A DNA stretch of 64,000 bases from Aurelia coerulea (GCA_039566865.1 CM076943.1:30078663-30142662), one strand, 5' to 3'. Numbered from the stretch's first letter, positions 10,742-23,336 are shown. Notes: generated from the letters alone by a model not told the origin. Made by a program: numbers and translations.

Positions 10742-11623
10742 TCCCCACTCCTCTTTTTAATTTATATTAATGATTTACCTCACTCATCCCCTAAATTAGC
10801 TTTATACTTATTTGCTGATGATACTAATATTTTCTGTGAAGCTGAAAATCTTGATATGCTGCAAAAAGTAGTTAACAAGGAACTGAAAAAAGTGAAAATG
10901 TGGCTTGATGGTAAAACCAATTTTGTCATTTTTAAGTCTCCAAAGCATTCTACCCTTCAAACAATGAATATCAAAATGGGAAATCAACCTATCAAAAAGA
11001 CCTGTTATGTCAAATTCCTTGGTATACTTTTAGATGAAAATCTCACATGGAAATATCATTTGACTGAACTTTCCAAGAAACTTGCTAGAACTTGTGGTAT
11101 GTTTTTCAAAGTAAGACACTATTTCCCCATTGATGTATTAATCCATCTTGACAACTCTTTATTTTCACCTTTTCTCCAGTATGGAATTTTAGTCTGGGGT
11201 GTTACTTACGAAACTTATACGAATCCAGTGTTTTTGTTACAAAAAAGGGTCGTAAGGGCTATGGCGTTTGAACATTTTACTTCTCCTTCTAATCCAATTT
11301 TTCATGATTTAAAGATCTTAAAGCTTCATGATCTTTTTCAGTTGAAATTGCTTAGCTTTGTGTATGAGTCTGTAAATAAACTCTCCCCTACCTGTTTTCA
11401 TACTTTCTTTGAACTAGCGGGACATGTTCATCAATATGGTACGCGTCAAGTCGAAAATTATGATATTTTCTTAACTCGAAAAAATACTTTGCAATATGGC
11501 CTTAGGTCAGTACGATACTGTGGTGCAAAGACTTGGAATCAAATCCCCATAGGTATAAAAAGATCATCATCTGTCCAAACGTTTCGCCAGAAGCTTAAAG
11601 CTCTTCTCTTTGAAAAGTATTAA
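10742..11623 (+). pseudogene. 5'-truncated LINE reverse transcriptase (CR1-like)
   Basis: The open frame starts abruptly at about 10742 in the middle of the RT domain (SPLLFLIYINDLP), reads the catalytic LFADDTN motif, and continues to the stop at 11621-11623. The C-terminus carries the family signatures YVKFLGILLDENLTW, HQYGTRQ and GAKTWNQIP. Upstream RT motifs and the endonuclease are missing, the usual result of 5' truncation at insertion. Same family as the LINEs at 28-31 kb and 58.7-62.2 kb. Confidence 0.85.
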
Positions 11624-11945
11624 CAAAGAAGTTTTGTCCATATCTCAATCAAGTTTTGTTCACATGAATCAACTGATATGAATCTGATGAGCAATCAATT
11701 AGTTATAAAATGTTTATGAAAAAGGGGGTGTTCTCTCCTCGATTAGCTTTTAACTACTGAGAGAGCTCCTCCTTAAGAAATTCCCTGCATACAATGTTCT
11801 ATATTTCCATCCTTAAGTTTATTTATTTTATATCATTAGTTGTATTTTAGTTAAATTATATTTAGTTTTTCGTTTCTTTTGTTGAATATTAATATTGTAT
11901 GTAGTGGAATTTTAAAATGATGATGAACTGAACTGAACTGAATTA
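11624..11945 (+). mobile_element. 3' UTR and tail of the truncated LINE
   Basis: Contains the GAGAGAGCTCCTCC... type motif shared with other LINE tails in this window and ends in a short GAACT repeat. TTAGTCATTAGT-like sequence occurs on both sides and may be the target duplication. Confidence 0.7.
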
Positions 11946-12409
11946 GTCTAAACTTTTGAACACAATTAGTCATTAGTCAGTGGGCAAAACAGCCTGTTAG
12001 TCAGCTACAGTGGTCAAAACCCCTTCTACAACCTCTTCTGTGCAAGGACTTTCTTGATGATTTGATAAAGTGTTTTAGGCCTCTTTCAGCGTTTTCCAAC
12101 CATGAAAGTTTCGTGAAGACGAATTTACAGTACCTATATTGCCAGTGCTCATAAAAATGCAAGACATTTTAATAAAATAATTCAATCCATTGGCTATCGA
12201 GCAGAACTTAATTCATCTCAAGCCATCAACAACGTTTGGTCTACTGTATGAATTTTCAAACGTGGGGAAATTTTTGTTGCTCGCCGGGTACTTTCTCCTC
12301 ATGACTCATCAAATTGACAAATCAACCTTCCCATCGTAGCTTCAACAGCGTTACCAGTTTCTTTAGAAACCTCATTTACATCTAATTCATCTGTGAAAGA
12401 TTTACTCAC
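11946..12409. other. Intronic or intergenic sequence, nothing recognised
   Basis: No ORF, repeat or splice-flanked exon could be supported here. This is where the next SLC36 exon might have been expected on the minus strand. Confidence 0.4.
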
Positions 12410-12498
12410 CTTTTGCACAAGACATGTGAACATCTGACAATTAGATGCATACAATGAATTGACATCAAAGCAATAAACAGCAATAAAATTGGGCCAAC
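12410..12498 (-). CDS. SLC36 (PAT) amino-acid transporter, exon 3
   Basis: Minus-strand exon with acceptor TTTTTGTTTAG before 12498 and donor GTGAGT at 12409-12404. It encodes [19 protein letters not shown] and ends with the RCSHVLCK stretch, matching transmembrane helix 2 and the following conserved CMHxLxRCSHxLC region of SLC36 transporters. It begins in phase 0, consistent with exon 2 ending on a complete codon, and ends in phase 2. Family role: proton-coupled symport of small neutral amino acids at the plasma membrane or lysosome. No exon 4 was found at lower coordinates. Confidence 0.88.
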
Positions 12499-12671
12499 CT
12501 AAACAAAAACATAAACACACCATAGGCCTCTTACACAGGATCATTGTTTTCTGCACAAGAATAATTATTCTAAAGAATTTTTGAGAAAGATCTCTAATTT
12601 CTACAAACTGTTGTTTAAAGATTTTCCACACAGTCCCTTTCAAGAAATTTAAAAATCTTTCAAATTCTTAA

Positions 12672-13376
12672 AGTTAGTTGACGGAGCTAAAGCCAACGGC
12701 TTTCTAAAAATAACTTCAATTCAACTCAATTGAAATGAATTGACCAATCAGCGATTGCCTTTCGTCACGCCACTGAATTGAGGAAGAGGGGAAACCCCTG
12801 GATGGAAAACGCACAAGGCCGTACAAACTACAATAAAAATAATATCATCCTCTATAATCACACTTGCCCTCTTTTCGTGGAACTTTCTTGCATACGAATA
12901 TCTTCCAGCATGTGGATATATCCATCCTCCAGCTTTTCAAATTTTTTTCATGCACGGACTGAGTTTCTGGAGAGTTTCGTAGGTACATCTTCGGCAACGA
13001 TCGGTCTAGGCGCCTAACTCAACTGTTTCCAAAATCCATTCTGTTAGAGTGTCTCTGCTGAAGTCTCGAAGCCTAATAACAACTGGATATCGTTGTGCTC
13101 GTCCAACAACTCCTCTTCCTTTTACCTGTACCCCAAAAACAAAGTGCACAACTTTCCAACTCGTTGAGTTCGCTAGTTTCTTGCAGGAGAGCACAACTCT
13201 GAATCCGTTAGCCATTTTGAATTTGTTTGATCTCGAGAAAACCTGATCACGTGAAAGTGGTGATCACCATAGGAGTTCTCAATTTTCATTGGCTAAGAAG
13301 CAAGATCTATTTTTAGCTTGCCCAGCTCCCTGCATATGCAGGCCTGGAGGTGGCTATTTATCTCCGTCAACTAACT
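12672..13376. mobile_element. TTAA-target TIR element (705 bp)
   Basis: Termini AGTTAGTTGACGGAG and the complement are flanked by TTAA at 12668-12671 and 13377-13380. TTAA targets are used by piggyBac and Kolobok elements; the TIR does not decide between them. It sits in the intron between SLC36 exons 3 and 2. Confidence 0.8.
13006..13215 (-). CDS. 69-codon ORF inside the TTAA element, unrecognised
   Basis: Starts ATG at 13215 (MANGFRVVLSCKKLANST...) and contains VVHFVFGVQVKGRG and VIRLRDFSRDTL. The composition is protein-like rather than random and the region is GC-richer than its surroundings. It could be a captured or degenerate exon of the element's parent, or a fortuitous ORF. No known domain seen. 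Confidence 0.3.
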   Translation of the reverse strand: MANGFRVVLSCKKLANSTSWKVVHFVFGVQVKGRGVVGRAQRYPVVIRLRDFSRDTLTEWILETVELGA

Positions 13377-13512
13377 TTAACACTTCTCAAGAAGTTCCCA
13401 TGTAGTTTGTCTCTCTTTCTGATCAAATCTGAAGATATTCTGTGACTATGACATAAAATATTTACAATATGGCTTCATATTAATTTGAACTTTTGCAGTA
13501 ATACTGTATCTG

Positions 13513-13669
13513 CAGGCCAGTAGGAAGCGGGAGGGCAGGGGGGGCTCAAGCCCCCCCAGTAATTTTTTAAAACAATGGTGCTACGTCACATGAATTAATT
13601 AGATGTATTGTTCTCTACTGTTTTGAGAACAATTGCCCCCCCAATCCGAAGCTCCTTCCTACGGCCCTG
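13513..13669. mobile_element. hAT MITE (157 bp)
   Basis: Termini CAGGCCAGTAGGAAG and, inverted, CAGGGCCGTAGGAAG enclose G- and C-runs. Exact 8-bp duplication TGTATCTG at 13505-13512 and 13670-13677. Confidence 0.85.
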
Positions 13670-13865
13670 TGTATCTGTGAAGTTTAGGGTGAATGCATGA
13701 CATATCAAAATGAAGTTTACCGAAGCTGCCAAACACCGAGTGAGTAATCCATAGCTTGACGAGAAATTTTAGAAATATACAGTACTATGGTCTCCACAAA
13801 GTTCAACTTGCTTTGACCACTAAATTGAATTTGAGCATGTAAAAGCAAGCTTCTGAAAAACTTAC

Positions 13866-13956
13866 CACTATTCCTGAATGCAAAATAGCAGTTGGAAGTC
13901 CAAGAATTCCTGTACCAATGTTTCCTTTCAGCAGATGTATCAAAGTTTGCAAATTG
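13866..13956 (-). CDS. SLC36 (PAT) amino-acid transporter, exon 2
   Basis: Minus-strand exon with acceptor TCTTTTCATTGTAG and donor GTAAGT. After one base completing a codon with exon 1, it encodes 30 residues containing [15 protein letters not shown]. This is the signature of transmembrane helix 1 in SLC36 transporters, where the unwound GNIGTG segment forms part of the substrate site in the amino-acid/auxin permease fold. The exon ends on a codon boundary. Exon 1 lies 10.3 kb upstream. Confidence 0.92.
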
Positions 13957-14411
13957 CTACAATGAAAAGATAGTGGTACTATCAAATACAACTGACAGCG
14001 ATGGGTGACCCAATGAAACTTGGCAAAAAATCACTAAAATTTGATCATGTTCCTGATCTTTAAGCTTTCTGTTTCTGCGTACTGTACTTGTTTCAGGACA
14101 AGTAAAATTCAACAGATGATCAAATCTTTCATATATTGTTCTCTTGGGGGAGGCAGGGCAAAATTATGTTGTGACAACCAAATTTTGACCCATAATGCTT
14201 TACAAAATATTGTATTTCTAGCCAAAAAGCTATGCGATATATGCTATACAGTAAGAGCTCTGCCACCAACATAGACAGACGTTTTACAGAGGTGCGGGTG
14301 AAACTTCAATTTTAAAATTATTTCTGATCATGAAACCCACATACAGTAGTATGCTTTAAACTCACATAAGTTGTAAAAAGCAATTCTCACAACCGCAAGC
14401 CATTTCAATAC
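13957..14411. other. SLC36 intron 1, proximal part
   Basis: No recognised element or exon in this stretch. Confidence 0.5.
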
Positions 14412-15660
14412 TGGGTCATTCCAAATAAGAACAACAGATGCCTGTCAGGTGATGTTTTCAAAATTCCTTCTAATTTTTACCAAGGGGACCCAAGCATCAG
14501 AGAACCTCAGAAAAAAATATCAGCAAAATATCTCATTTGGTTCAGATTTTATGATCAATTGAATATTTAGCCAATTGATGCAAATGTGTGTTTTTTCATG
14601 AGGTGGCAAATTCAAGGTCAAATATATGGAAATCAAAAACTTCTTTTCCTAACCCTTTCTGCACTTCGTTATAGCACACTATGGATTATTTTGGAAAATT
14701 AATGTTTCAGGTAATTGAAGACCAACATATTAGTAGAATATTGCTTCAAAGTTTGAACTAAGTATGATTTTGACCCCAAAATGTGTCTGGGGAAGGGATT
14801 TTGTTGTTGGTTTTCTGATCGATAAATATCATGGCACTTTTCAGCTTTATGACATAGAATATTGCTCTACCCCCGATGCTATATTTCAAACGACCAAACG
14901 GTTTTCGCAAAATTCCTTAATCCAGGGGGTTGCCAAGTCTGTCCATTTTTGCCTAAAAGCCTATTTTACCATATTTTCAAACAGCATCTTGCAAAAATCT
15001 TGCAACACTGAAGATAGCTATTCATATCACCCAAATGTGCCCCTGCAGAAGTTCTGAAAAAGTGTAGAAACCAAGAAAATTTTGATCTGACATGAGAACA
15101 ATATCTCTATCAAGATGGATGCACGCTCAAAATGGCTAAATTCAGCCAACTTCAACGGGCTAGAAATCTTGTGTCCCACCCTGGTAGAAAAAGCATGGGC
15201 AAAAGCACGGAGTCCATGGAACTTCCATGGAAGCTCCATGCTTACCATGCTTTCCCATGCTTTGAAGTCTAACTCAGCCATGAAGGTAGCATGGAAATGC
15301 ATGGAAAAGCATGGAGAAATTATTCTTAGCACGGAAAAGCATGGAAAGCAAGGGTAGATCTACTCTGGACAACTTTTGCAGCATGGATAAGCATGGAAAG
15401 CATGGATACTTGCAACATGGAAAATTTGTATAAGCACGGAAAAGGATGGAAAGCATGGGTAGATCTACTCTGGACAACTTTTGCAGCATGGATAAGCATG
15501 GAAAGCATGGATGCTTGCAGCATGGAAAATTTGTAAAGCACGGAAAAGCATGGACAGCAAGGGTAGATCTACTCTGGACAACTTTTGTAGCATGGATAAG
15601 CATGGAAAGCATGGGTAATTCGTAAAAGCATGGAAAAGCAGGGGAAAGCATGGACAAAGA

Positions 15661-17690
15661 TCTTTCAATGTCCCCAAATCATCCAAAAACAACAACCACC
15701 TATTCTCAATCGTGGCCCTATAATTTGTTTCAATTATTTCGCAAGTACATATCTGAAGTGTCTTGCAGAAACTCTTGAGTTTGTTCAAGTCTTGATTTAT
15801 GGGCTTGCACTAATACTGTGGGAGTTATATTTCTTTGACGATCATTATTGGGCTCATGCAATAGCTGGCAATAGCAATGCTAGGTCCATGGTGAGTTACT
15901 TTGGTTGAGCCTGCGAGATATAAATACCCTGAAGCGTTCTGTTTCCTCTGTAATCAAGATTCATACTGTGGCGTGTTTATGGTTGCATCTGCCTTACAAC
16001 TATGAACTACAAACGCAGTCTCCCTCTCCTTGTTTTTTGCAGGAAGACATGACTGAAATAAGTTTATGCCTCGAGGGCTTCCATTAGCATTATAGTTCTC
16101 TGTCCTTATGGACTTCGAAACAGTTCCTTTCTTTGCATAATGAATATCTGTTGTTAAATCAGTCTCCAGGGGTCCATTGAGGATTTGAAAAAGTTATTGT
16201 TTTATGGAATTTCTTGAAACAATGAAGAAAATGAGCCTGGCCATAATTAACGACTGAAGGAGCCTTCTGGGAAAATTGGACGATGTGTTTGTTTGTTGTA
16301 AAAAAACGTTAGGTTTAAATTTGAAAAAAGGCGCAAAGCACACAACAGTTTCATGCTGTATGACAAGAATTTTGTTGGATAGCTTTGTTGGATGTAACGT
16401 TCTGTCGAAGATTCATGGAAGATTCGTTGTAAGAAGCTTTAAATCATTGAAACAAAGTAATGGTTATTATGCAACTATTACGTGAGTACAAATATCATAT
16501 CAACATCTAATTAATATCACCATTCTTATTAGTTCTCTCATTGCAATCGTTAGGATGTCAATAGAGATCAAATACCCTAAAAAGCACAAAAACGCTGCAT
16601 CTTATAAAACCAGATCTTCATATTATTACGTGGAATTTCTATCCTTATGGATACATCTCACAATCATTCAGTTGTAGATACTGTATCTTGGAGGCCACTA
16701 AACTATCGAGTGGTTTTCTCTCGAAACGATCGACGATGATCAGAAGAAACTTCAAACAAGCAATAAAAAATCAGGTTCTCTGACATCTGAGAACACGAAG
16801 AGCTTTCCAATTTTCTATTGTTGGAAAATGGAAACACACTGTTCTGCCTCTTGCAACCATTTGTCAGCAAAATGTGCTCTTTTCCCTCTATTCCAATCCA
16901 TTAAGAATTTTTATGGAAAACTGAGGGGCATTTCACTCTTTCGAAAAAGCGCACAAGATTTCTTCAAAGCAGTTTCGGTTCATATATATATATTTCAAAA
17001 CAAAAAGATTTTAGGCAAAAGTATTCACGAAATTTTTTGGGAAAGACATGCCCCTCGTGGAAAACATTGGTACAAAGTTGAGAAGTTTCTTACCGTTGAT
17101 GATTAAAACGATTTAGGAAATGAAAATGTCATGCTCTTCTTACTTATGATCATAGCTCATTTCTATGTAATTCGTTTGCAAATCTTAGCAACAGAAGTGA
17201 ATATAACTCGTTTGGTATAATGTCAAAGAAAAACAAGATCGATCTTACGTTAAAACATGGTTTAAATAGGACAAACACTGCATAAGTGTTCCAGAAAGGG
17301 GGCTACACGGGAGGGCAGAAGAAACGTTAGAAAGTGCTCAAAAATCAGCCTTTTAGGGCAAAAATCCACGCTTATTTGGGTGGGCAGTGGACTTGCTCCA
17401 AGTCTCGCTCTTGATCAGGAAATAACAATTCATGGAAATCTTCACAAAACTAGAGGGGTAGAAATTTTTTGTACAATAGCAATACTTTTTAGTGTCAAGT
17501 CAACGTTTGTAGATTTTGTGTATGCTTTTAAATGTTCACTTGTGCAACGATTACTGTGACATAACTGATTCAAGGAGTACATGTTTTTATAAGAACCTGG
17601 ATCAGCACTTACACGTTTTTTTCTAAGGAACTGGTTTTAAGAAACTCTTTAACTTTTAACTGCAAAAATTGGTAATTTTTTGCCTGAATG
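15661..17690. other. Interior of fold-back element, no recognised gene
   Basis: AT-rich sequence with short ORFs only (for example 16828-17106, plus strand). No transposase, helicase or other domain recognised. Confidence 0.45.
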
Positions 17691-18060
17691 TGCATGGCTT
17701 TTTCGTGATAACAATGTCAATGTAAAATGGAAGCCCTTTGTCGAGAAGAAGCCTCAAATTTGAACAATATTGCAATTTTAGGCCCAAAAAAATAAGAAAA
17801 TTAAGAAATTTTTACTACTAAAACATCGAAATTTTCATGCGAAATTAAGAAACTTTTAATACTGTGCTGATCCAAGTTTCTTATAAGAAAATATGTAGAA
17901 CAAAAAGTTTCTTAATTTCACATGAAAATGTTGATGTTCTAGTTGTAAAAGTTTCTTAATTAGTTCCTTATTTTTGCAGTCTAAAAATGGTTTAAATGTA
18001 AGCCTTCTTTTTGACAAAGGGCTTGCATTTGGCATTGATATTGTCACCACCACCACCACG
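17691..18060. repeat. Imperfect palindrome of about 370 bp
   Basis: Left-arm words such as AAGCCCTTTGTCGAGAAG and GAAATTAAGAAAC recur inverted on the right (CTTCTTTTTGACAAAGGGCTT, GTTTCTTAATTTC). The centre is near 17877. Probably a degenerate palindromic MITE within the fold-back element. Confidence 0.6.
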
Positions 18061-18429
18061 AATAAGCCACAAAATGTTTCGCAGTGAAAATTTGATATTT
18101 ACAAACGCAATGCTGCGTGAACTGTACTCGACCGACTCTTATTATACAAATAAAATTTTAGGATTTCTTAATTGTTCTTGAACGTGTAGTTCTTTTGATA
18201 AAAAAACGTGCAGGCTACCAAAATGCTTGAAAAATGGAAGATAACCATTTAGATTCGTGTGTTTGTCGATTGTGTGCCATTTTACTATGTACTAACAAGT
18301 TGAGAATACAATTTTGTGTTGCAGCCCCCAGCCCCAAACCCTAATATTTATACAAGGCACAAATAGCCCAAAACGATTACACCAGCCCCAAGCCCCTGCA
18401 AGGGCAAATTTGGACCAGATCACCAATGG
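18061..18429. other. Interior of fold-back element, nothing recognised
   Basis: Between the palindrome and the right CATGG arm I see no supported feature. Confidence 0.4.
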
Positions 18430-19057
18430 TTTCGCTGGATTTCCATGGATTGGCATGCTTCCATGGAATCCCATGGAATTCCATGGTCTCACTACCCATG
18501 CATTCCATGCTTTCTCCATGCTTTTTCCCTGTAGTGATTTCACCATGCTAGCATGGAAAGCATGGTAAAATTCCCCATGCTTTCCATGGAATTTTGCTCC
18601 GATGGATTTCCATGGAATTTTCCCCATGCTTTTTCCATGGAATCCCATGGAATTCCATGGATCCACTACCCATGCTTATCCATGCTTTCTCCATGCTTTT
18701 TCCCTGTAATGATTTCACCATGCTAGCATGGAAAGCATGGTAAAATTTTCCATGCTTTCCATGGAATTTTGCTCCGATGGATTTCCATGGTTTTCAAGGA
18801 TTCCATGGATTTTTCCCCATGCTTTTTCCATGGGATTCCATGGTTTTTCCATGCTTCTTCTACCAGGGCAAGGAGGCACATGCCTGCAATTTTTTACATG
18901 GACTCCTGCACCTTAGAACTGATGCTCTTGCAAATGTGAAAGCCAAACGGGGTCTGGAAGGGTGTCAAATAGCAACATTTGCCAACACGGGGGGTAACAT
19001 GACAAATGAAGATTTTTGAGGGGGATTTTTTTCATAATGCAATTATTTACTCTTTTT

Positions 19058-19590
19058 TCAGAAGAAATCATTTTAGGAAGCTGTATTATGAAACTGACTT
19101 CATCCAAATATATATACATTTTGTTCTTGTGCTATAGTTGTTCAAAACAGGGGGTATCCTAAGGTCTTTCCAAGACCAAACTGGCATCTATTGGCATAGA
19201 ATTTTTCCAAAGATGGAATATCATGCAAAAGACACAATAGGAAATAAACTGGTTTACTTTACTTTCACTGGATTGGTTAATGATATTCTTACTGAAATTT
19301 TTTTCTGAGGTTCTCTGATGCTTTGGTGCCCTTGGTGAAAAGTAGAAGGAATTTTGAAAACATCATCTGACAGGCATCTGTTGTTCTTATTTGGAATGAC
19401 CCAATTGTGTCTTTTTGCACGATATTCCATCTTTGGGAAAATTCTATGCCAATAGATGCAAGTTTGGTCTTGGACAGACATGAGGATACCCCCTGTTTTG
19501 AACAACTATAGCACAAGAACAAAATGTATCTATATTCAGATGCAATCAATTTCATTATACAACTTCCTAAAATGATTTCTTCTGGTTAAT
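19058..19590. repeat. Inverted repeat around the element's right terminus
   Basis: Arms of about 180 bp (19058-19240 and 19410-19590) share inverted words such as ACAGGGGGTATCC / GGATACCCCCTGT and CTTGTGCTATAGTTG / CAACTATAGCACAAG. The 115-bp terminal repeat of the 5-kb element lies in the spacer. This may reflect insertion of one copy into another. Confidence 0.6.
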
Positions 19591-20262
19591 ACTTACCTCA
19601 GGAAAATGGGCTATCAGTGCATCAGCCTCTCGCCCCCGCAGGTTGACCTGACTGCGAAGGAGAGCGCACTAGGCCCTTTTGCCTGAACTGGATCACTTTT
19701 ACGGTCGGTGATAGACATGGAATACGAAATTCCGGCTAATGCACCTGTCAGGAAGTCCGACTGGACAACTGAAAAAACTAAAAAGTAACCCAAAGAATGA
19801 TACACTCAATAAAACAAAATTAAGAAGGGACAGGGAGGGCGGGAGAAACTTTGTCTTGATTGAAGGCTTTGAACAACGAACTGAGTGATTCAGTCCATGA
19901 TTCAGAATATATGCATCCTAATTGCTATTTACGTGACGTATTCGCTGCCAAGAAACTAGAGATCAAACAGCGCGAACGAGACATTCGGAATACTACATAG
20001 GCGGTCCGATGACTTGCCTTATGATTTATTACATACACTCATGCCAAGTATTTAATCTCTTATGAATTTAGATATGGCACGATGACAACTAGCCTAGAGG
20101 AATGAAATACGAAAGTCTTAGTGATCTGCAAATTCAGGTCCATGTTTTAGGCTGGAGCTGGATCTTGGAGCAGGAGCTGAGATCCCAGAAACAAACCGAG
20201 TAAAACCTTCCTGAGCAGTATTAACCCGGCTTAAAATTGCATTTAACCCCCATAAAAAGCGT
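19591..20262. other. GC-richer intronic patch with an exon-like segment
   Basis: On the minus strand an acceptor (TTTTTTCAG) and a strong donor (CCTGAG then GTAAGTATT, near 19598) bracket about 170 CpG-containing bases. No frame is open all the way between them, so it would have to be non-coding, such as a 5' exon. Confidence 0.3.
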
Positions 20263-21206
20263 AAATAATTGCATTATGAAAAAATCCGCCTTAAAAATCT
20301 TCATTTGTCATGTTACCCCCCGTGTTGGCAAATGTTGCTATTTGACACTCTTCCAGACCCCGTTTGGCTTTCAAATTTGCAAGAGCATCAGTTCTAAGGT
20401 GCAGGAGTCCATGTAAAAAATTGCAGGCATGTGCCTCCTTGGGACACAAGATTTCTAGCCCGTTGAAGTTGGCTGAATTTAGCCATTTTGAGCGTGCATC
20501 CATCTTGATAGAGCTATTGTTCTCATGTCAGATCAAAATTTTCTTGGTTTCTACACTTTTTCAGAACTTCTACATGTGCACATTTGGGTGATATGAATAG
20601 CTTTCTTCAGTGTTGCAAGATTTTTGCAAGATGCTGTTTGAAAATATGGAAAAATAGGCTTTTAGGCAAAATGGGACAGACTTGGCAACCCCCTGGATTA
20701 AGGAATTTCGCGAAAACTGTTTGGCCGTTTGAAATGTAGCATTGGGGGTAGATCAATATTCTATTCCATAAAGCTGAAAAGTGCCATGACATTTATCGAT
20801 CAGGAAACCAACAACAAAATCCCTTCCCCAGACACATTTTGGGGTCAAAATCATACTTGGTTCAAACTTTGAAGCAATATTCTACTAATATTGTGGTCTT
20901 CAATTTCCTGAAACATTAATTTTCCAAAATAATCCATAGTGTGCTATAACGAAGTGCAGAAAGAGTTAGGATAAGAAATTTTGATTTCCATATATTTGAA
21001 GTTGAATCTGCCACCTCATGAAAAAACACACATTTGCATCAACTTGCTAAATATTCAATTGATCATAAAATCTGAACCAAATGAGATATCTTGCTGAATT
21101 TTTTTTCTGATGTTCTCCGATGCTTGGGTCCCCTTGGTAAAAATTAGAAGGAATTTTGAAAACATCACCTGACAGGCATCTGTTGTTCTTATTTGGAATT
21201 ACCCTA
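20263..21206. mobile_element. Inverted paralogue of the 5-kb element with empty insertion site
   Basis: Positions 20445-21206 are an inverted copy of 14412-15178, and 20263-20440 an inverted copy of the region just right of the fold-back transposon (18871 onward). The two parts are contiguous here (GTGCCTCCTTGGGACACAAG, 20431-20450), so this copy lacks the 3.7-kb insertion. The terminal motif reads GGGTAATTCC. Confidence 0.8.
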
Positions 21207-22907
21207 TTTTGTTTGGCTGTCAAATCAACTTCACACAAATACACATACTATACTGTATAACTTTTTCAGGGGGTCTTTCAAACTTTGAAAACCCTGAGTC
21301 CAAGTCAAACTAAAGTAGATACCTACAGTTCGTTCAGGATGTCCTTCATACTTCTGTAAACCTGGACACTCTGTATAAGACTTACAAATACTGTACTACT
21401 GCTGCTGAGATGCATGGCACCAGAGACAGTGCGAGACAAGCCAAATAAATATACAGTGCTTCATTAGCTCAGCTAAACTCTGACACCCAACAGACTAAAC
21501 AGAACCACAGACCCCTGACAGACATAATTCTACTGTATATTAACTGAATCTACTAGCACACTCTCTTATCTTGCCTATCCTTACTCATTAACACAATCCT
21601 TATCATTACCCTTGTCTCTTATTATTATCTCAGATTACACTATCATAATTATCATATTATATATAATTACTATATCATATATCATATTATATTAATATTG
21701 TATTATCATTATCATTCATTTTCATTACCATATACTGTAACATAACAATTGTAAACCTAACCTAAGCAATATAGCCTTTGCACAGCCATGATATCTAATC
21801 AATCACATGTAACCTCTCCTTTTCAAATTGTCCTTTACATATTTAAATCCCAAATATAACTGCCACATAAGGACATATTTGGCAATTCTATATAATCATT
21901 ATCAATCATACAGAACATACAGTACAGTACAGTACAGTACAGTACAGTACAGTATACTGCATGTGCTGGTGTTGTTCAAATTGTCATTTTGCAGTGTTCC
22001 TGATCTTTAGTTTCTTTTTCATTCAAATGCTAGTTTTACTAATCAATTGCTACAACACCAAAACTCTTAAATTTGTGGGCAATTGTTTTAATAATAATAG
22101 CAAAGCAAGGCTGTTCTTTGTTTTGAAAACTGATACAATTGCTACCAGAATCTATCATTGGGAGTGTTCTGTGTGGAATTTTCCATATTTGGGCAATTCT
22201 TTGGTAACAGAATTACTGTACATTCATAGGTGAAATGGCACTATTAACCATCAAAAATTCTCACATTTTGCTATGAATATGCAATGATTTTATAACTGAA
22301 TATGTTCATGCAAAGCTGGATGTTTTAGTTATCAACTGGCCATGGTGGGGACCAAATAAAAAATGGTTAACGGAATTACGAAAAAAGTTTCAGTGTTTTC
22401 CTTTAGTGGTAAAGCCACAAAAATGAAATATATGTGTTAAGATTATGCTGATTTTTTATGATTGATCCAGATCTACTGTATACAGCAGGCATAATGTAAA
22501 ATACAATTTATGCAGAAAGAAATGTTTTGGTAAATACAGTATTCCTTTCCAGTAATTGTTCTTGTCAGTAAGAATTAAAGTACATCCATTTGGCAATGAA
22601 ATTATTTCTCTGAACTGCACAAAAGGAAGTGATTTCTTGACACAAAATTGCTTTTTAGGGAACAAAATATCAATTGCCAATTTTGCATCACTTGCAGCTT
22701 GTCAAAATCTATTCATAAGCTCACACCTTCCTTTCAGTTTATTTCACTGGCTATAAGCATCACCCAATCACACAACATGATCTCACCCCGGAGGCATTTT
22801 ACTTTCCATTAGTGCAGGGGTGTGTACTCCAAGGAAATTTTGCCTGTGGTGCTAGAGATTTTCCTCCAAATGATAGCCAGATTGAGAACAAACTGATGAA
22901 AAGTATA
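21207..22907. other. Intronic sequence with microsatellites
   Basis: A pure ACAGT repeat lies at about 21919-21954 and AT-rich simple sequence at 21650-21720. No exon recognised on either strand. Confidence 0.5.
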
Positions 22908-23010
22908 CCGTAAAAGCTCAGCTATTAAGCCCCCCTCTCTATTAAGCCCCTCATCTGGAGTCCCCTGACTTAAATAAGCCCCTGGGGCTTAATAGATAGA
23001 GCTTTTAGGG
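22908..23010. mobile_element. Short MITE with TA target
   Basis: Ends CCGTAAAAGCTC and GAGCTTTTAGGG are near-perfect inverses flanked by TA. The inside repeats CTATTAAGCCCC in both orientations. Confidence 0.6.
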
Positions 23011-23336
23011 TACTCTAAAACTTAGAAAAAATACATCAGAAAATGACAAGATAACAACCCTTTCTAACAAAACATCCCTTTTGACATCCAGCTCTTGGAA
23101 AATTGCCTTCTTCGGTATCTGTCATCCGGACTGCAAAAAAGTTTTACTGCTACATGAGGAATTTGTGTGAATTGTTTTGTTTATAAACAATAAATAGACT
23201 ATTCTTTTCATAAAGATTGTGCAGGGGATTCTCGCCTAGTTGATAACGTGAGACCAAAACGTAAAAGTAAGCATTTTCAGTTTCTCTTTGGCCCAAAGGT
23301 AAAGACTGACATCTGAGGTGAGATAACCCAAAAATC

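Larger units (their letters stand above)
15179..18868. mobile_element. Fold-back element with CATGGAAA-repeat arms (3.7 kb)
   Basis: Ends CCCTGGTAGAA...AAGCATGG on the left and the inverted counterpart (CTTCTACCAGGG) on the right. Each arm (15179-15660 and about 18430-18868) is a tangle of GCATGGAAA-type units; the left arm shows a higher-order repeat of about 105 bp marked by GTAGATCTACTCTGG. The paralogue at 20.4 kb reads straight through the insertion point, showing a CA duplication. No transposase was seen in the 2.8-kb interior. Confidence 0.8.
14412..19403. mobile_element. 5-kb TIR element in SLC36 intron 1, containing a fold-back transposon
   Basis: Inverted termini of about 115 bp start TGGGTCATTCCAAATAAGA at 14412 and end with the complement at 19403. 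No clear target duplication or transposase is visible. The original element is interrupted by a 3.7-kb fold-back transposon at 15179-18868. A partial paralogue in inverted orientation lies at 20263-21206. Superfamily unknown to me. Confidence 0.65.

Noticed and set aside
15274..15657. 127-codon minus-strand ORF with repeated MLSMLIHAAKVVQSR peptide
   Set aside because: It is a translation of the CATGGAAA tandem array in a fold-back arm; the periodic peptide simply reflects the DNA repeat.
19614..19805. 63-codon minus-strand ORF (MYHSLGYFLVF...)
   Set aside because: It stops before the good donor at 19598 and has no family resemblance; kept only as an exon-like patch.
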